Below are positions 19,300 through 28,086 of a stretch of 64,000 bases of DNA, piece after piece (the stretch's first letter is position 1; every line of letters starts with the position of its first letter). The notes under the pieces were generated by a model. That model had not been told where the DNA came from. It did no database searches and worked only from the letters and a program-made list of their open reading frames with translations. Origin of the DNA: Saprospiraceae bacterium (GTDB taxonomy: Bacteria; Bacteroidota; Bacteroidia; Chitinophagales; Saprospiraceae); assembly GCA_958295895.1 (NCBI GenBank), contig CATQHI010000014.1:1-64000 (forward strand). Reading direction: 5' to 3'. Made by a program: the position numbers and the translations under genes.

Positions 19300-20298
19300 A
19301 TGAAAGCCATCATCCCCGTGGCCGGAGCGGGCATGCGTCTGCGTCCCCTCACTTACACCCAGCCTAAGCCGTTGATTCCCGTGGCGGGTAAGCCCATCCT
19401 GAGCTTCATCGTCGATCAGCTGATTGAACTGGGGGTGACGGACTTCGTATTCATCATCGGGTACCTGGGGGAGAAGATCAGGGAGTACGTCGAGCGGGTG
19501 TATCCGCAGCTCAATACCAAGTTTGTTAATCAGGAGGAGCGCATGGGCTCGGCCCACGCCATCTGGCTAGCGCGCGATCACTACGTGGATGCTAAGGAGA
19601 TCATCATCTTTTTCGGGGATGCGATCATCGATGCCGATCTGAGCGAGTTCGTCAAGTCGGAGTACAGCTGCCTGGGCGTCAAGACCGTGGAGGACCCCCG
19701 GCAGTTCGGCGTCGTGGAGCAGGACCGCGAGGGCAACATCCGGGGTCTTATTGAGAAGCCCACGATCCCGAAGTCGAACCTGGCCATGGTTGGCTGCTAT
19801 AAAATCCGCGAGGTGCAGACCTTCATCGAGGCCTGTGCGCACAACCTGGAGCACAACATTCGCAGCATCGGCGAATACCCCCTCACCGATGCCCTGGCCC
19901 GGATGCTGGAATGGGGGGTGGAGCTGCGGGCCATCCGGGTCGACAACTGGTTCGACTGCGGCCGCCGGGAGGTGCTGTTACAGACCAATGCTATTTTTCT
20001 AGATCGGCCGGGTTTTGCTACCGACGATCCCCCACCCTACGACAATGCCATCATCATCCATCCCGTGCACATTGGCGCGGACTGCGACATCAGCAACTCC
20101 ATCGTGGGACCACACGTTACGGTGGGGGCAAATACAAAAATGATCAACGCCATCGTATCGGATTCTATCATTGGGGACTACGCCCGTATCTACGACATCG
20201 TGCTGCGCAAATCGGTGGTTGGTAATGATGCCAGCATCGGCGGCATGCGGCACAGCCTGAACATCGGGGACAATACCGAGATTGATTTTGGTGGATAG
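19300..20298 (+). CDS. Sugar-phosphate nucleotidyltransferase (glucose-1-phosphate thymidylyltransferase-like)
   Basis: MKAIIPVAGAGMRLRPLTYTQPKPLIPVAGKPIL; C-terminal hexapeptide-repeat region. Confidence 0.92.
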   Translation: MKAIIPVAGAGMRLRPLTYTQPKPLIPVAGKPILSFIVDQLIELGVTDFVFIIGYLGEKIREYVERVYPQLNTKFVNQEERMGSAHAIWLARDHYVDAKEIIIFFGDAIIDADLSEFVKSEYSCLGVKTVEDPRQFGVVEQDREGNIRGLIEKPTIPKSNLAMVGCYKIREVQTFIEACAHNLEHNIRSIGEYPLTDALARMLEWGVELRAIRVDNWFDCGRREVLLQTNAIFLDRPGFATDDPPPYDNAIIIHPVHIGADCDISNSIVGPHVTVGANTKMINAIVSDSIIGDYARIYDIVLRKSVVGNDASIGGMRHSLNIGDNTEIDFGG

Positions 20299-20310
20299 TA
20301 CCCCCAACGT

Positions 20311-21579
20311 ATGAGCCTGGCCCTTGCCATCATTGCCTGTCTACTACTGTCGGCGCTATTCAGCGGCTCGGAGATCGCCTACGTGTCGGCCAACAAGCTG
20401 CGCGTGGAGCTCAAGAAGAAGCGTAATACCACCCGCAGCCGCATCCTCACAGTCTGGTTCGATCGACCGGCGGAGTTTCTAAGTACCATGCTGGTGGGCA
20501 ACAACATCGCCCTGGTGGCCTTCACCAGCCTAATCACCGTGCCGCTGACCTACCTGGTGGGCTACCGGCTGGGCATCGAATCGGATATTCTCATCCTGCT
20601 CGTCAATACCCTGCTGATCACAATTATCGTACTCATTTTCGGGGAATACGTGCCCAAGACGGTGTTCCGGATGTACTCCGATAATGCCCTCTACTTCTGG
20701 GCGTTGCCGCTACGCTTCTTGCAGGTGCTGCTTTACGTCCCAAGCGTAGTGATGACCACGGTGAGCGACTGGGTGCTGCGGCTATTCTTCAAACGGCCGA
20801 GTGAGGAACTCGACACCGTGCTAACCCGGCTTGATCTAGAAAACTTCATCAACCGTAGCCAGACCAGCGAGGAGCAGGACGCGGCCATCGACACGAAGCT
20901 CTTCGGCAACGCCCTAAACCTGGCCGACGTGCGCCTGCGCGACTGCATGGTGCCCCGTACCGAGATCGAGAGCATTGACGTCTCGGCCACCGTTGATGAG
21001 TTGGAGCAGAAGTTCATCGACACCCACCTGAGCCGGCTCATCATTGTCGATGGCGACATGGACAACGTGCTGGGCTATGTGCACCACCAGCAGTTACTGG
21101 AATTTCCCGAGACGATCCGGCAGTGCATTCTGGAGCTCACCTTTATCCCCGAAGTGGCCCGCGTGGCCGATATCCTCGACCGCGCCGTCAAGGATCAGCT
21201 TAGCATCGCCTGCGTGGTGGATGAGTTCGGGGGCATCGCCGGAGTAGTCACAATGGAGGACCTACTAGAGGAGATCTTCGGCGAGATCGAGGACGAGTAC
21301 GACGAGGACGACTACGTAGAGATCGACGAGGGCAACGGCTACTATAAGTTTAGCGGTCGCCTCGAGATCAGCTACCTCAATGAGAAGTACGACCTCAAAC
21401 TACCCGAGGGGGACTATCAGACGCTATCCGGTTTCATCGTTACGACCGCTGAGCGGGTACCGGAGCAGGATGAAGAGCTCGAGCTCGAGGGCTTCAATTT
21501 TCGCATGCTGGAGGTAACCAACACCCGCATCGAAGTGGTGCACCTGCACGTGCTGCCCGAGGAAGGGGAGACCGAGTAG
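20311..21579 (+). CDS. CNNM/CorC-HlyC hemolysin family transporter (DUF21 + CBS + CorC_HlyC)
   Basis: SALFSGSEIAYVSANKLRVE, RDCMVPRTEIESID, VVDEFGGIAGVVTMEDLLEEIFGEIEDEYD. Confidence 0.92.
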   Translation: MSLALAIIACLLLSALFSGSEIAYVSANKLRVELKKKRNTTRSRILTVWFDRPAEFLSTMLVGNNIALVAFTSLITVPLTYLVGYRLGIESDILILLVNTLLITIIVLIFGEYVPKTVFRMYSDNALYFWALPLRFLQVLLYVPSVVMTTVSDWVLRLFFKRPSEELDTVLTRLDLENFINRSQTSEEQDAAIDTKLFGNALNLADVRLRDCMVPRTEIESIDVSATVDELEQKFIDTHLSRLIIVDGDMDNVLGYVHHQQLLEFPETIRQCILELTFIPEVARVADILDRAVKDQLSIACVVDEFGGIAGVVTMEDLLEEIFGEIEDEYDEDDYVEIDEGNGYYKFSGRLEISYLNEKYDLKLPEGDYQTLSGFIVTTAERVPEQDEELELEGFNFRMLEVTNTRIEVVHLHVLPEEGETE

Positions 21580-21631
21580 CGAACCCCCTCCCCCGCCCGT
21601 CGTTCCCCCACTTTACGTCTACCCCACTCCC

Positions 21632-22747
21632 ATGGAAAACTTCCTCGACCTCGTCGACGCTACGCCCATCATCATCCGTATGGCTATCCGTATGGGTGTA
21701 GCCCTGCTTATCGCTAGCCTCATTGCCCTGGTACTCTACGGAATCCTCAGGCGAACGGGTCGGCGCACCGAGAGCTACACCCTGGAGGCCATCGCCAAGG
21801 AGACCCGCAGCGCCTTTTTCTGGTTCCTCGGTTTTGCCCTCACCGTCATTTTCTGGCAGCAATTGGAGGCCAGTGTCTTTCCGGAAGTGATCGACTCCCC
21901 CTGGTACCTGCACTGGGGCATCCGCATTGCCCGTACCATCCTGTACATCTTCGGCGCTATGCTGCTAATCCAGATCGTCAACGTAGCGGCCGATACCGTG
22001 CGCCACCGCTACAGCATGGACGCCAACAATAACCTACAGGAGCGCAAGATCCTGACCCAGCTGCAGTACATCCAGCGCATCATCGGCATCGTCATCTTCA
22101 TCATCACGGCGGCCTTCATCCTGCTGCAGTTCGAGGCCGTCCGCAGCATCGGTACCGGCCTGCTCACCTCCGCCGGCGTAGGCGGTATCATCATCGGCTT
22201 CGCGGCCCAGAAATCCATCGCCAACCTCCTGGCCGGCTTCCAGATTGCCTTTACCCAGCCCATCCGCATCGACGACGCCCTCATTGTAGACGGCGAGTTC
22301 GGCCGCGTGGAGGAGATTACCCTCACCTACGTCACCCTCAAGCTCTGGGACCAGCGCCGCCTCATCGTCCCCCTCAATAAGTTTATCGACGATACCTTCC
22401 AGAACTGGACCCGCAACACCACCCAGCTCATTGGTAGCGTCTTCATGTACCTCGATTATACCTTTCCCGTCAACGCCCTACGCGAGGAGGCCAAACGCTT
22501 CGTCGAGGGCCACGAGCTCTGGGATAAGCAGGTCTTCGGTGTAGCCGTCACCGACAACAACGCCGACGTCATGACCGTCCGCATCCTCGCCACCGGCGCC
22601 GACTCCGGCCAGACCTTCAACCTCCGCTGCGCCATCCGCGAGCACCTCATCGGTTGGATCCAGGAAAACTACGAAAGCCACCTGCCCAAAACCCGCATCG
22701 AGATGAGCCCTACTAATCATACTGCCCCCGCAGAAACGCCAGCGTAA
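21632..22747 (+). CDS. Mechanosensitive ion channel family protein (MscS-like)
   Basis: GGIIIGFAAQKSIANLLAGFQIAFTQPIRIDDALIVDGEFGRVEEITLTYVTLKLWDQRRLIVP. Confidence 0.93.
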   Translation: MENFLDLVDATPIIIRMAIRMGVALLIASLIALVLYGILRRTGRRTESYTLEAIAKETRSAFFWFLGFALTVIFWQQLEASVFPEVIDSPWYLHWGIRIARTILYIFGAMLLIQIVNVAADTVRHRYSMDANNNLQERKILTQLQYIQRIIGIVIFIITAAFILLQFEAVRSIGTGLLTSAGVGGIIIGFAAQKSIANLLAGFQIAFTQPIRIDDALIVDGEFGRVEEITLTYVTLKLWDQRRLIVPLNKFIDDTFQNWTRNTTQLIGSVFMYLDYTFPVNALREEAKRFVEGHELWDKQVFGVAVTDNNADVMTVRILATGADSGQTFNLRCAIREHLIGWIQENYESHLPKTRIEMSPTNHTAPAETPA

Positions 22748-23579
22748 GCAGGGCCGCCGGCCGCTCCATCCCCCCGTGGTCAAACCCCTGCAACTCCTCC
22801 AGGTACACCCGGGGGTGTCCGCTGGCCTTCAGCATCCGCCAGAAGTAGGCGTTCTCCTCGTAGCGCCCGTAAAGCTCCAGCTCCCGGTCGCCGGTAATGA
22901 TGAGCAGTGGAGGTGCCGTCGTGCGTAGGTGACTGATGGGGGCGTACTCGTCTACCACCACATCGTTCCACGCCAACCCCCGCTCCTGCCGCGGCGTGAA
23001 GTGCGTGATCACGTGCCCGCTGAAGGGGATCAGCCCCGCCAGACTATCCGGATGCAGTCCGTACGGTGCCAGGTAGCTCGTATCCAGCCCCACCATACTG
23101 GTCAGGTAGCCCCCCGCCGAGTGGCCGGCTACGTAGATGCGCCGGGGGTCACCACCGTAGTCTGCTATGTGCTGCATCACCCAGGCCACGGCCGCCGCGG
23201 CATCTTCGGTGTAGGTCGGATTTTGAACGCGGGGGTGCAGTCGGTAATTGGCCGTAGCCACCGCGATCCCCTGTTCTCGCCACGCTTCCGGAATGTACTT
23301 CTCACCCCCACTCAGTCCACCCCCGTGGAAGTACACCACCGTAGCAAAGCCCGTACTATCCTCGGGGTAGTACAGGTCCAGCACGCAGCGCTCCTGGATA
23401 TAGGCGTCCGTACTATCGGGCCGGTAGTTCAGGTTCTCCAATGTAGCATACGTCTCCTGGGCGCGACCGCAGGTGCAAAGAATCACGAAAAGGCCCAGCA
23501 TAATCATCCGCATCCAGTAAAGATACCACCGCCCGCAAGGACCTCGAAGGTTCCCCCCAAAACCCGCAACCATCCCCAC
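22713..23579 (-). CDS. Secreted alpha/beta hydrolase (esterase/lipase)
   Basis: VVYFHGGGLSGGEKYIPEAW, VAGHSAGGYLTSMVGLD; signal peptide MRMIMLGLFVILCTCGRAQ carries the dispersed repeat. Tail-to-tail overlap with mscS. Confidence 0.9.
   Translation of the reverse strand: MGMVAGFGGNLRGPCGRWYLYWMRMIMLGLFVILCTCGRAQETYATLENLNYRPDSTDAYIQERCVLDLYYPEDSTGFATVVYFHGGGLSGGEKYIPEAWREQGIAVATANYRLHPRVQNPTYTEDAAAAVAWVMQHIADYGGDPRRIYVAGHSAGGYLTSMVGLDTSYLAPYGLHPDSLAGLIPFSGHVITHFTPRQERGLAWNDVVVDEYAPISHLRTTAPPLLIITGDRELELYGRYEENAYFWRMLKASGHPRVYLEELQGFDHGGMERPAALLTLAFLRGQYD
23459..23480 (+). repeat. Dispersed GC-rich repeat copy (signal peptide of alpha/beta hydrolase)
   Basis: GGGCGCGACCGCAGGTGCAAAG; minus-strand coding LCTCGRAQ. 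Confidence 0.8.
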
Positions 23580-23617
23580 CCCACCCGGTTCCCATATGAC
23601 AGCAAAACAACGGGACG

Positions 23618-25124
23618 ATGAGCAAGCGAGCAGGCATAGTGTGGTTCAGAAGAGACCTGCGCCTCCACGATAATGAGGCCCTGACCGATGCTATGAAGCA
23701 CGGTGATGAGGTGCTGCCGGTCTACATCTTTGACCCCCGCGAATGGCAGGGTACCCTCCCCCTGACCGGCCTGCCGAAACTCGGTCCCCACCGCGCCCGC
23801 TTCATCCTCGAAGCCGTGGCCGACCTGCGCGAAAACCTCCGGGCGCGGGGCGGGGACCTCGTCCTACGCATCGGCCAGCCGGAAGATGTACTGCCGGAGC
23901 TCGCCAAGGCATCCCAGTGTAGCTGGGTTTTTTGCAACCGCGAGCGCACCTCCGAGGAGCTCAAGGTTCAAAATGCCGTAGAGCAGAATCTCTGGGCCAT
24001 CGGTCGCGAGGTGTACTACTCCCGTGGCAAGCTACTCTATTACACCTCCGACCTGCCCTTCCCGATCACGCAGACACCGGATGTCTTCACGCAGTTCCGT
24101 AAGGAGACCGAGCGCCTGACGCCAGTGCGCGAGCCCATGCCTACCCCCGCCCGTATCCCCATGGTAGAGGGGGCCGGTATCGACCCTGGCGAGCTACCCA
24201 CCCTGGCCGACTTCGGTGTTCCCGAGCCCGTCAAGGATCCTCGCTCAGCCATCGACTGGCACGGTGGCGAGACCACCGGACTGGACCGCCTGGCCTACTA
24301 CCTCTTCGATAGCCACGCCATCGCGACCTATAAGGAGACCCGCAACCAGCTCATCGGTAGCCACTACTCCACTAAGTTCAGCGCCTGGCTCTCCCAGGGC
24401 TGTCTAAGTCCGAAGCGCATTTACGCCGAGGTGAAGGCCTACGAAACGAAGAACGGGGCCAACGATAGCACCTACTGGGTCGTGTTCGAATTGCTCTGGC
24501 GCGACTTCTTCCGCCTGATGGGCAAAAAGCACGGCGATAAGATCTTCCAGAAACGGGGCTTCAAGGACACCGCCGACCCCGAGTGGACGCAGGACCGCGC
24601 CCCTCCTCCAGCGGTGGATCGACGGGCAGACCGGCACCCCCTTCGTCGACGCCAACATGCGCGAAATCGCCGCCACTGGCTTTATGAGTAATCGTGGCCG
24701 ACAGAACGTGGCCAGCTACCTCGTCAAGGACCTCAAGGTCGACTGGCGTATGGGGGCTGAGTACTTCGAGCACGTACTCATCGACTACGACGTGACCAGC
24801 AACTGGTGCAACTGGAACTACGTGGCCGGCGTCGGCTCCGACCCCCGCGAAGACCGCTACTTCAACATTCTGAGCCAGGCCGACCGTTACGACCCCACCG
24901 GGGAGTACGTCAAGTTGTGGTGCCCCGAGCTCAGCGAGCTACCGGCCGAGTACGTGCATCAGCCCGATGTGCTAAACGACGCCGAACAGTCAAAGTACGA
25001 TCTGCGCCTGGGGGCGAATTACCCCATGCCCCTGGTTCCTTCGGAGAAGTATCGTAGCAAACCGGCCCCGTCGGGTGGTCGGCGCAAGAAGGGGCGGGAC
25101 CGACGGGATCGGCGGTACGCCTAG
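23618..25124 (+). CDS. Cryptochrome/photolyase family protein (DASH-type); reading frame broken by a +1 C at 24600-24603
   Basis: [28 protein letters not shown]; second [74 protein letters not shown]. Removing one C gives [29 protein letters not shown]. Confidence 0.9.
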
Positions 25125-26521
25125 TCGCCGTATTTCCGCCCCAACTCCTCACACTTCTCCCGAAACTCCAGTACCTTCTCCCGGTAGGTACTATCCAAAG
25201 CCAGGTTCACCGTTTCCAGGGGGTCGTCCGTCAGCCGGTATAATTCCTCGATGTCCTTATCATGGATGTAGCGCAGGTACTTCCATTCCCGCGTGCGTAC
25301 CCCCTCACTCGGTGGAATGTCGGGAAACTCCCAGAGGTGCTCCAGCAATACGGTGTCGCGCGCAAGGTTGGTGGTTTCCCCCTCTACCATTGGCAACAGG
25401 CTCTTGCCCTGGTAGATGTCCGGCTGCGGCAGGCCGGCTAGATCCACGATGGTGGCCGGCACGTCAATATTAAGCGCCAGGGCGTCGCTATCGTGGTGCT
25501 GTGCGGCCCGGGGGTCATACACGATCAGCGGTACGCGCACCGAGTTATCGTACATCAGCCACTTGCCCGCCAGTTGCCGCTCGCCGAGGAAGTAGCCATT
25601 ATCGCCCATGACGATGATGACGGTGTTTTCGGCCAGCCCCCGTTCGGCCAGTTTTTGGCGCAGCTTACCAATTTCCAGATCTATACCGGCAATCATGCGG
25701 TAGTAACCCTTCACACTGTGCTGGTACTTTTCGGGGGTATCGTAGCGCCAGGTCCACCGCACGCGGTTAAACCCCTCACGGACGGCTTCGGGCAGGGCGT
25801 CAAAGTAGGTTTGGGCGGCGAGCGCAGGTGCGGGTACCTCGTAGGAGCGCAATAACGTATCTGTTTCCGGTTGCCAGAAGTACTGCTCCTCGGCGATGTC
25901 GTGCGCATGGGGGGCGCTAAAACTTAGGCTGAGGCAGAAGGGCTGGCCGGCGTCGGCATTGCGGTCCACGAAGTCCAGCGCCTGCTGACCGGTGTAGCGG
26001 GTCAGGTGGACCGTATCCCCATCGATCGTTTTGTAGAAATAGCCGCGGCGATCGGCGTAGTCATCACTGCGGTCGTAGGATTCGTACTCGTCAAAGAGCC
26101 GCTCCTTGTCTGCGTATTGCACTCCAAATTTCCCATAAAAACCCGTATGGTAGCCGGCCTGCCGTAGCACGGCGGGATACGCCTCGGTCATGTACCGTTC
26201 CGCAATATCGCCCGAGGTGAAATCAAAACGGTGGCTGCGCTCGTACACCCCCGAAAGCAGCGAGGCCCGGCTGGCCGCACAAATCGGCGTGGTGACCATG
26301 GCGTGATCGAAGTAGGTACCCTCCCGGGCCAGCCGGTCCATCTCCGGCGTGGTAGCCAGGGGATTTCCCACGTAGCCGATCGCATCGAAGCGCTGGTCGT
26401 CAGTGAGGATGAAGATGATGTTGGGGCGCTCGGTCTGCTGAGCATGGGTCGGGCCGTTGCAACTGATTAACAGGAAAAACAAGCCGATGATGTAGGGGGT
26501 AGTGTGACGGGGCTGTGTCAT
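25121..26521 (-). CDS. Sulfatase
   Basis: [43 protein letters not shown] (C-x-A-S-R motif). Confidence 0.94.
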   Translation of the reverse strand: MTQPRHTTPYIIGLFFLLISCNGPTHAQQTERPNIIFILTDDQRFDAIGYVGNPLATTPEMDRLAREGTYFDHAMVTTPICAASRASLLSGVYERSHRFDFTSGDIAERYMTEAYPAVLRQAGYHTGFYGKFGVQYADKERLFDEYESYDRSDDYADRRGYFYKTIDGDTVHLTRYTGQQALDFVDRNADAGQPFCLSLSFSAPHAHDIAEEQYFWQPETDTLLRSYEVPAPALAAQTYFDALPEAVREGFNRVRWTWRYDTPEKYQHSVKGYYRMIAGIDLEIGKLRQKLAERGLAENTVIIVMGDNGYFLGERQLAGKWLMYDNSVRVPLIVYDPRAAQHHDSDALALNIDVPATIVDLAGLPQPDIYQGKSLLPMVEGETTNLARDTVLLEHLWEFPDIPPSEGVRTREWKYLRYIHDKDIEELYRLTDDPLETVNLALDSTYREKVLEFREKCEELGRKYGD

Positions 26522-26567
26522 GGGAGCAGTGGTGAATATCCCCTAAGGATACGCTTTTTGCCCCACT

Positions 26568-27968
26568 CTACCGCGCCGCAGGGATTCGTCCGCTTACTGC
26601 CGCCTCAGCCGCAGCGCGGGCCAGGGGCTGCCCCTCCTGCCGGAATGCGATCTTGCCGCGGCGGTCGATGTCGACGGTGTAGAGGGCCGGCTCGCCGTAA
26701 TTGGACGGTTTTACCTCACGATAATAGGGCTTGCCGCCACCAGCGGGGCTTAACGTGAGGCGGGTGCTGTGGTCGATGCTCAGATATGCGCCGGGGGGCA
26801 CTAAGTGGGGTTCGCCGTCGAGTACAACTACTAGCGCGTCCTGCCCCACCGCGCCGGTGTAGTGGAGCATGATGGTATTGGCCATTGCGGTAGCGTCAAA
26901 GCCCTTACTGCTCGGAAGTAGAGCCCCACTAGTAAGGTCGAGCCGGTATAGATCGGTCGGTTCCTTACTCGTGCGTCCGCTCATAGCAACAACTCCTAGT
27001 GCTCCAAACAATGCACCGTTGAGAGCGGTGCGCTTAGTCAACCATTCGGGGTCGATGATGCCGTCCGGTACGACGGTGAGCATGCTACCGTCCGCGGCGG
27101 GCTGCACCTGGTAATAGGTATTTTGAATAGCCACGTAGCTCGCACCCCGGTAATGGTAGCCCCAGAGCTCGCGCACCTGCTGCCGCTCGTCACGTTCCGG
27201 CCGCTCGAAGGTGAGCTGCTGGAAAGCCTGTCCATCAACGTACCCGGCCATCTCTTGCTTCTTCAAACTCAGTTGTAGACTGGTATCCACCCGCCCGAGC
27301 CGAAAGTCAGCCACCGAGTAATACGCCCCGTTGGGCAGCCCCTCCGGCAGCGGGTTGTAGCTCAGATCGGTATCGCTATTGCGGCCCGCCCGTACACCGG
27401 CGTCGAGGGCACGCAACACTTCGGTGAGCACATCAGCCAGCGCAGTAGCGTGACCGGCGGTGACGTCCAGTCCTCCCTTGACCCGTACAGTCTGTGCGGG
27501 ACCGTAGCGCAGTGGCGCACCGTCTGGACCAGAAAGCTCCAGACTGGCCAGCAGTTGCAGTCGGCGCGATTCGCTGGCCATGGTGATCTCCTCGTCGATC
27601 CGCAGGTAGTGGACCACCAGCGTAGCCTGGGGACGATCGCGTTCGGTGACGCTACGCAGTAGCTGACCAGTCAGGTTCGGGGCCAGTCCGCCACCGGCAA
27701 AGGTCAGGGGCCGACCGTTGTTGAGCATACCGGTATAGACCCGGCCGTAGACACCGTCCTCAATACCCGTAGCGTCGATCACCTGCCCCACATTATAGGA
27801 CAGGCCGGTCAGGTCAGTGGTCGTTGTACCTAGGTCGAGCACGTAGGATTTTTCCTGCGCCAGTAGCAGCAGGGGGACACATAAAACGTTAAGTAATAAG
27901 ATGCGCACGTTAGAAAATTTGGATAAAGTTGGGGCTCCTTTCCGTGCATTGACACCCCATGCACACAC
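26568..27968 (-). CDS. Secreted protein of unknown function (start uncertain; signal peptide begins near 27908)
   Basis: RILLLNVLCVPLLLLAQEKSYVLDLGTTTTDLTGL...; long intact ORF, no family recognised. Confidence 0.6.
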   Translation of the reverse strand: MCAWGVNARKGAPTLSKFSNVRILLLNVLCVPLLLLAQEKSYVLDLGTTTTDLTGLSYNVGQVIDATGIEDGVYGRVYTGMLNNGRPLTFAGGGLAPNLTGQLLRSVTERDRPQATLVVHYLRIDEEITMASESRRLQLLASLELSGPDGAPLRYGPAQTVRVKGGLDVTAGHATALADVLTEVLRALDAGVRAGRNSDTDLSYNPLPEGLPNGAYYSVADFRLGRVDTSLQLSLKKQEMAGYVDGQAFQQLTFERPERDERQQVRELWGYHYRGASYVAIQNTYYQVQPAADGSMLTVVPDGIIDPEWLTKRTALNGALFGALGVVAMSGRTSKEPTDLYRLDLTSGALLPSSKGFDATAMANTIMLHYTGAVGQDALVVVLDGEPHLVPPGAYLSIDHSTRLTLSPAGGGKPYYREVKPSNYGEPALYTVDIDRRGKIAFRQEGQPLARAAAEAAVSGRIPAAR

Positions 27969-27991
27969 ATATTACTTTAACTAATTTGAGA

Positions 27992-28010
27992 GGGCGGGGT
28001 CGCAGGTGCG
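27992..28010 (+). repeat. Dispersed GC-rich repeat copy (upstream of ftsK)
   Basis: GGGCGGGGTCGCAGGTGCG. Confidence 0.75.
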
Positions 28011-28086
28011 TAGGGGACTAACGGGCAGGCGGTCTGCTCCACATACCGTAAATTCGCCGCCCGGCCCCAACAGCCCACTTACTTAC

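Noticed and set aside
25813-25833. GGGCGGCGAGCGCAGGTGCGG in the sulfatase gene as a repeat copy
   Set aside because: Core matches but the centre is degenerate and could be chance in GC-rich coding DNA; listed only as weak.
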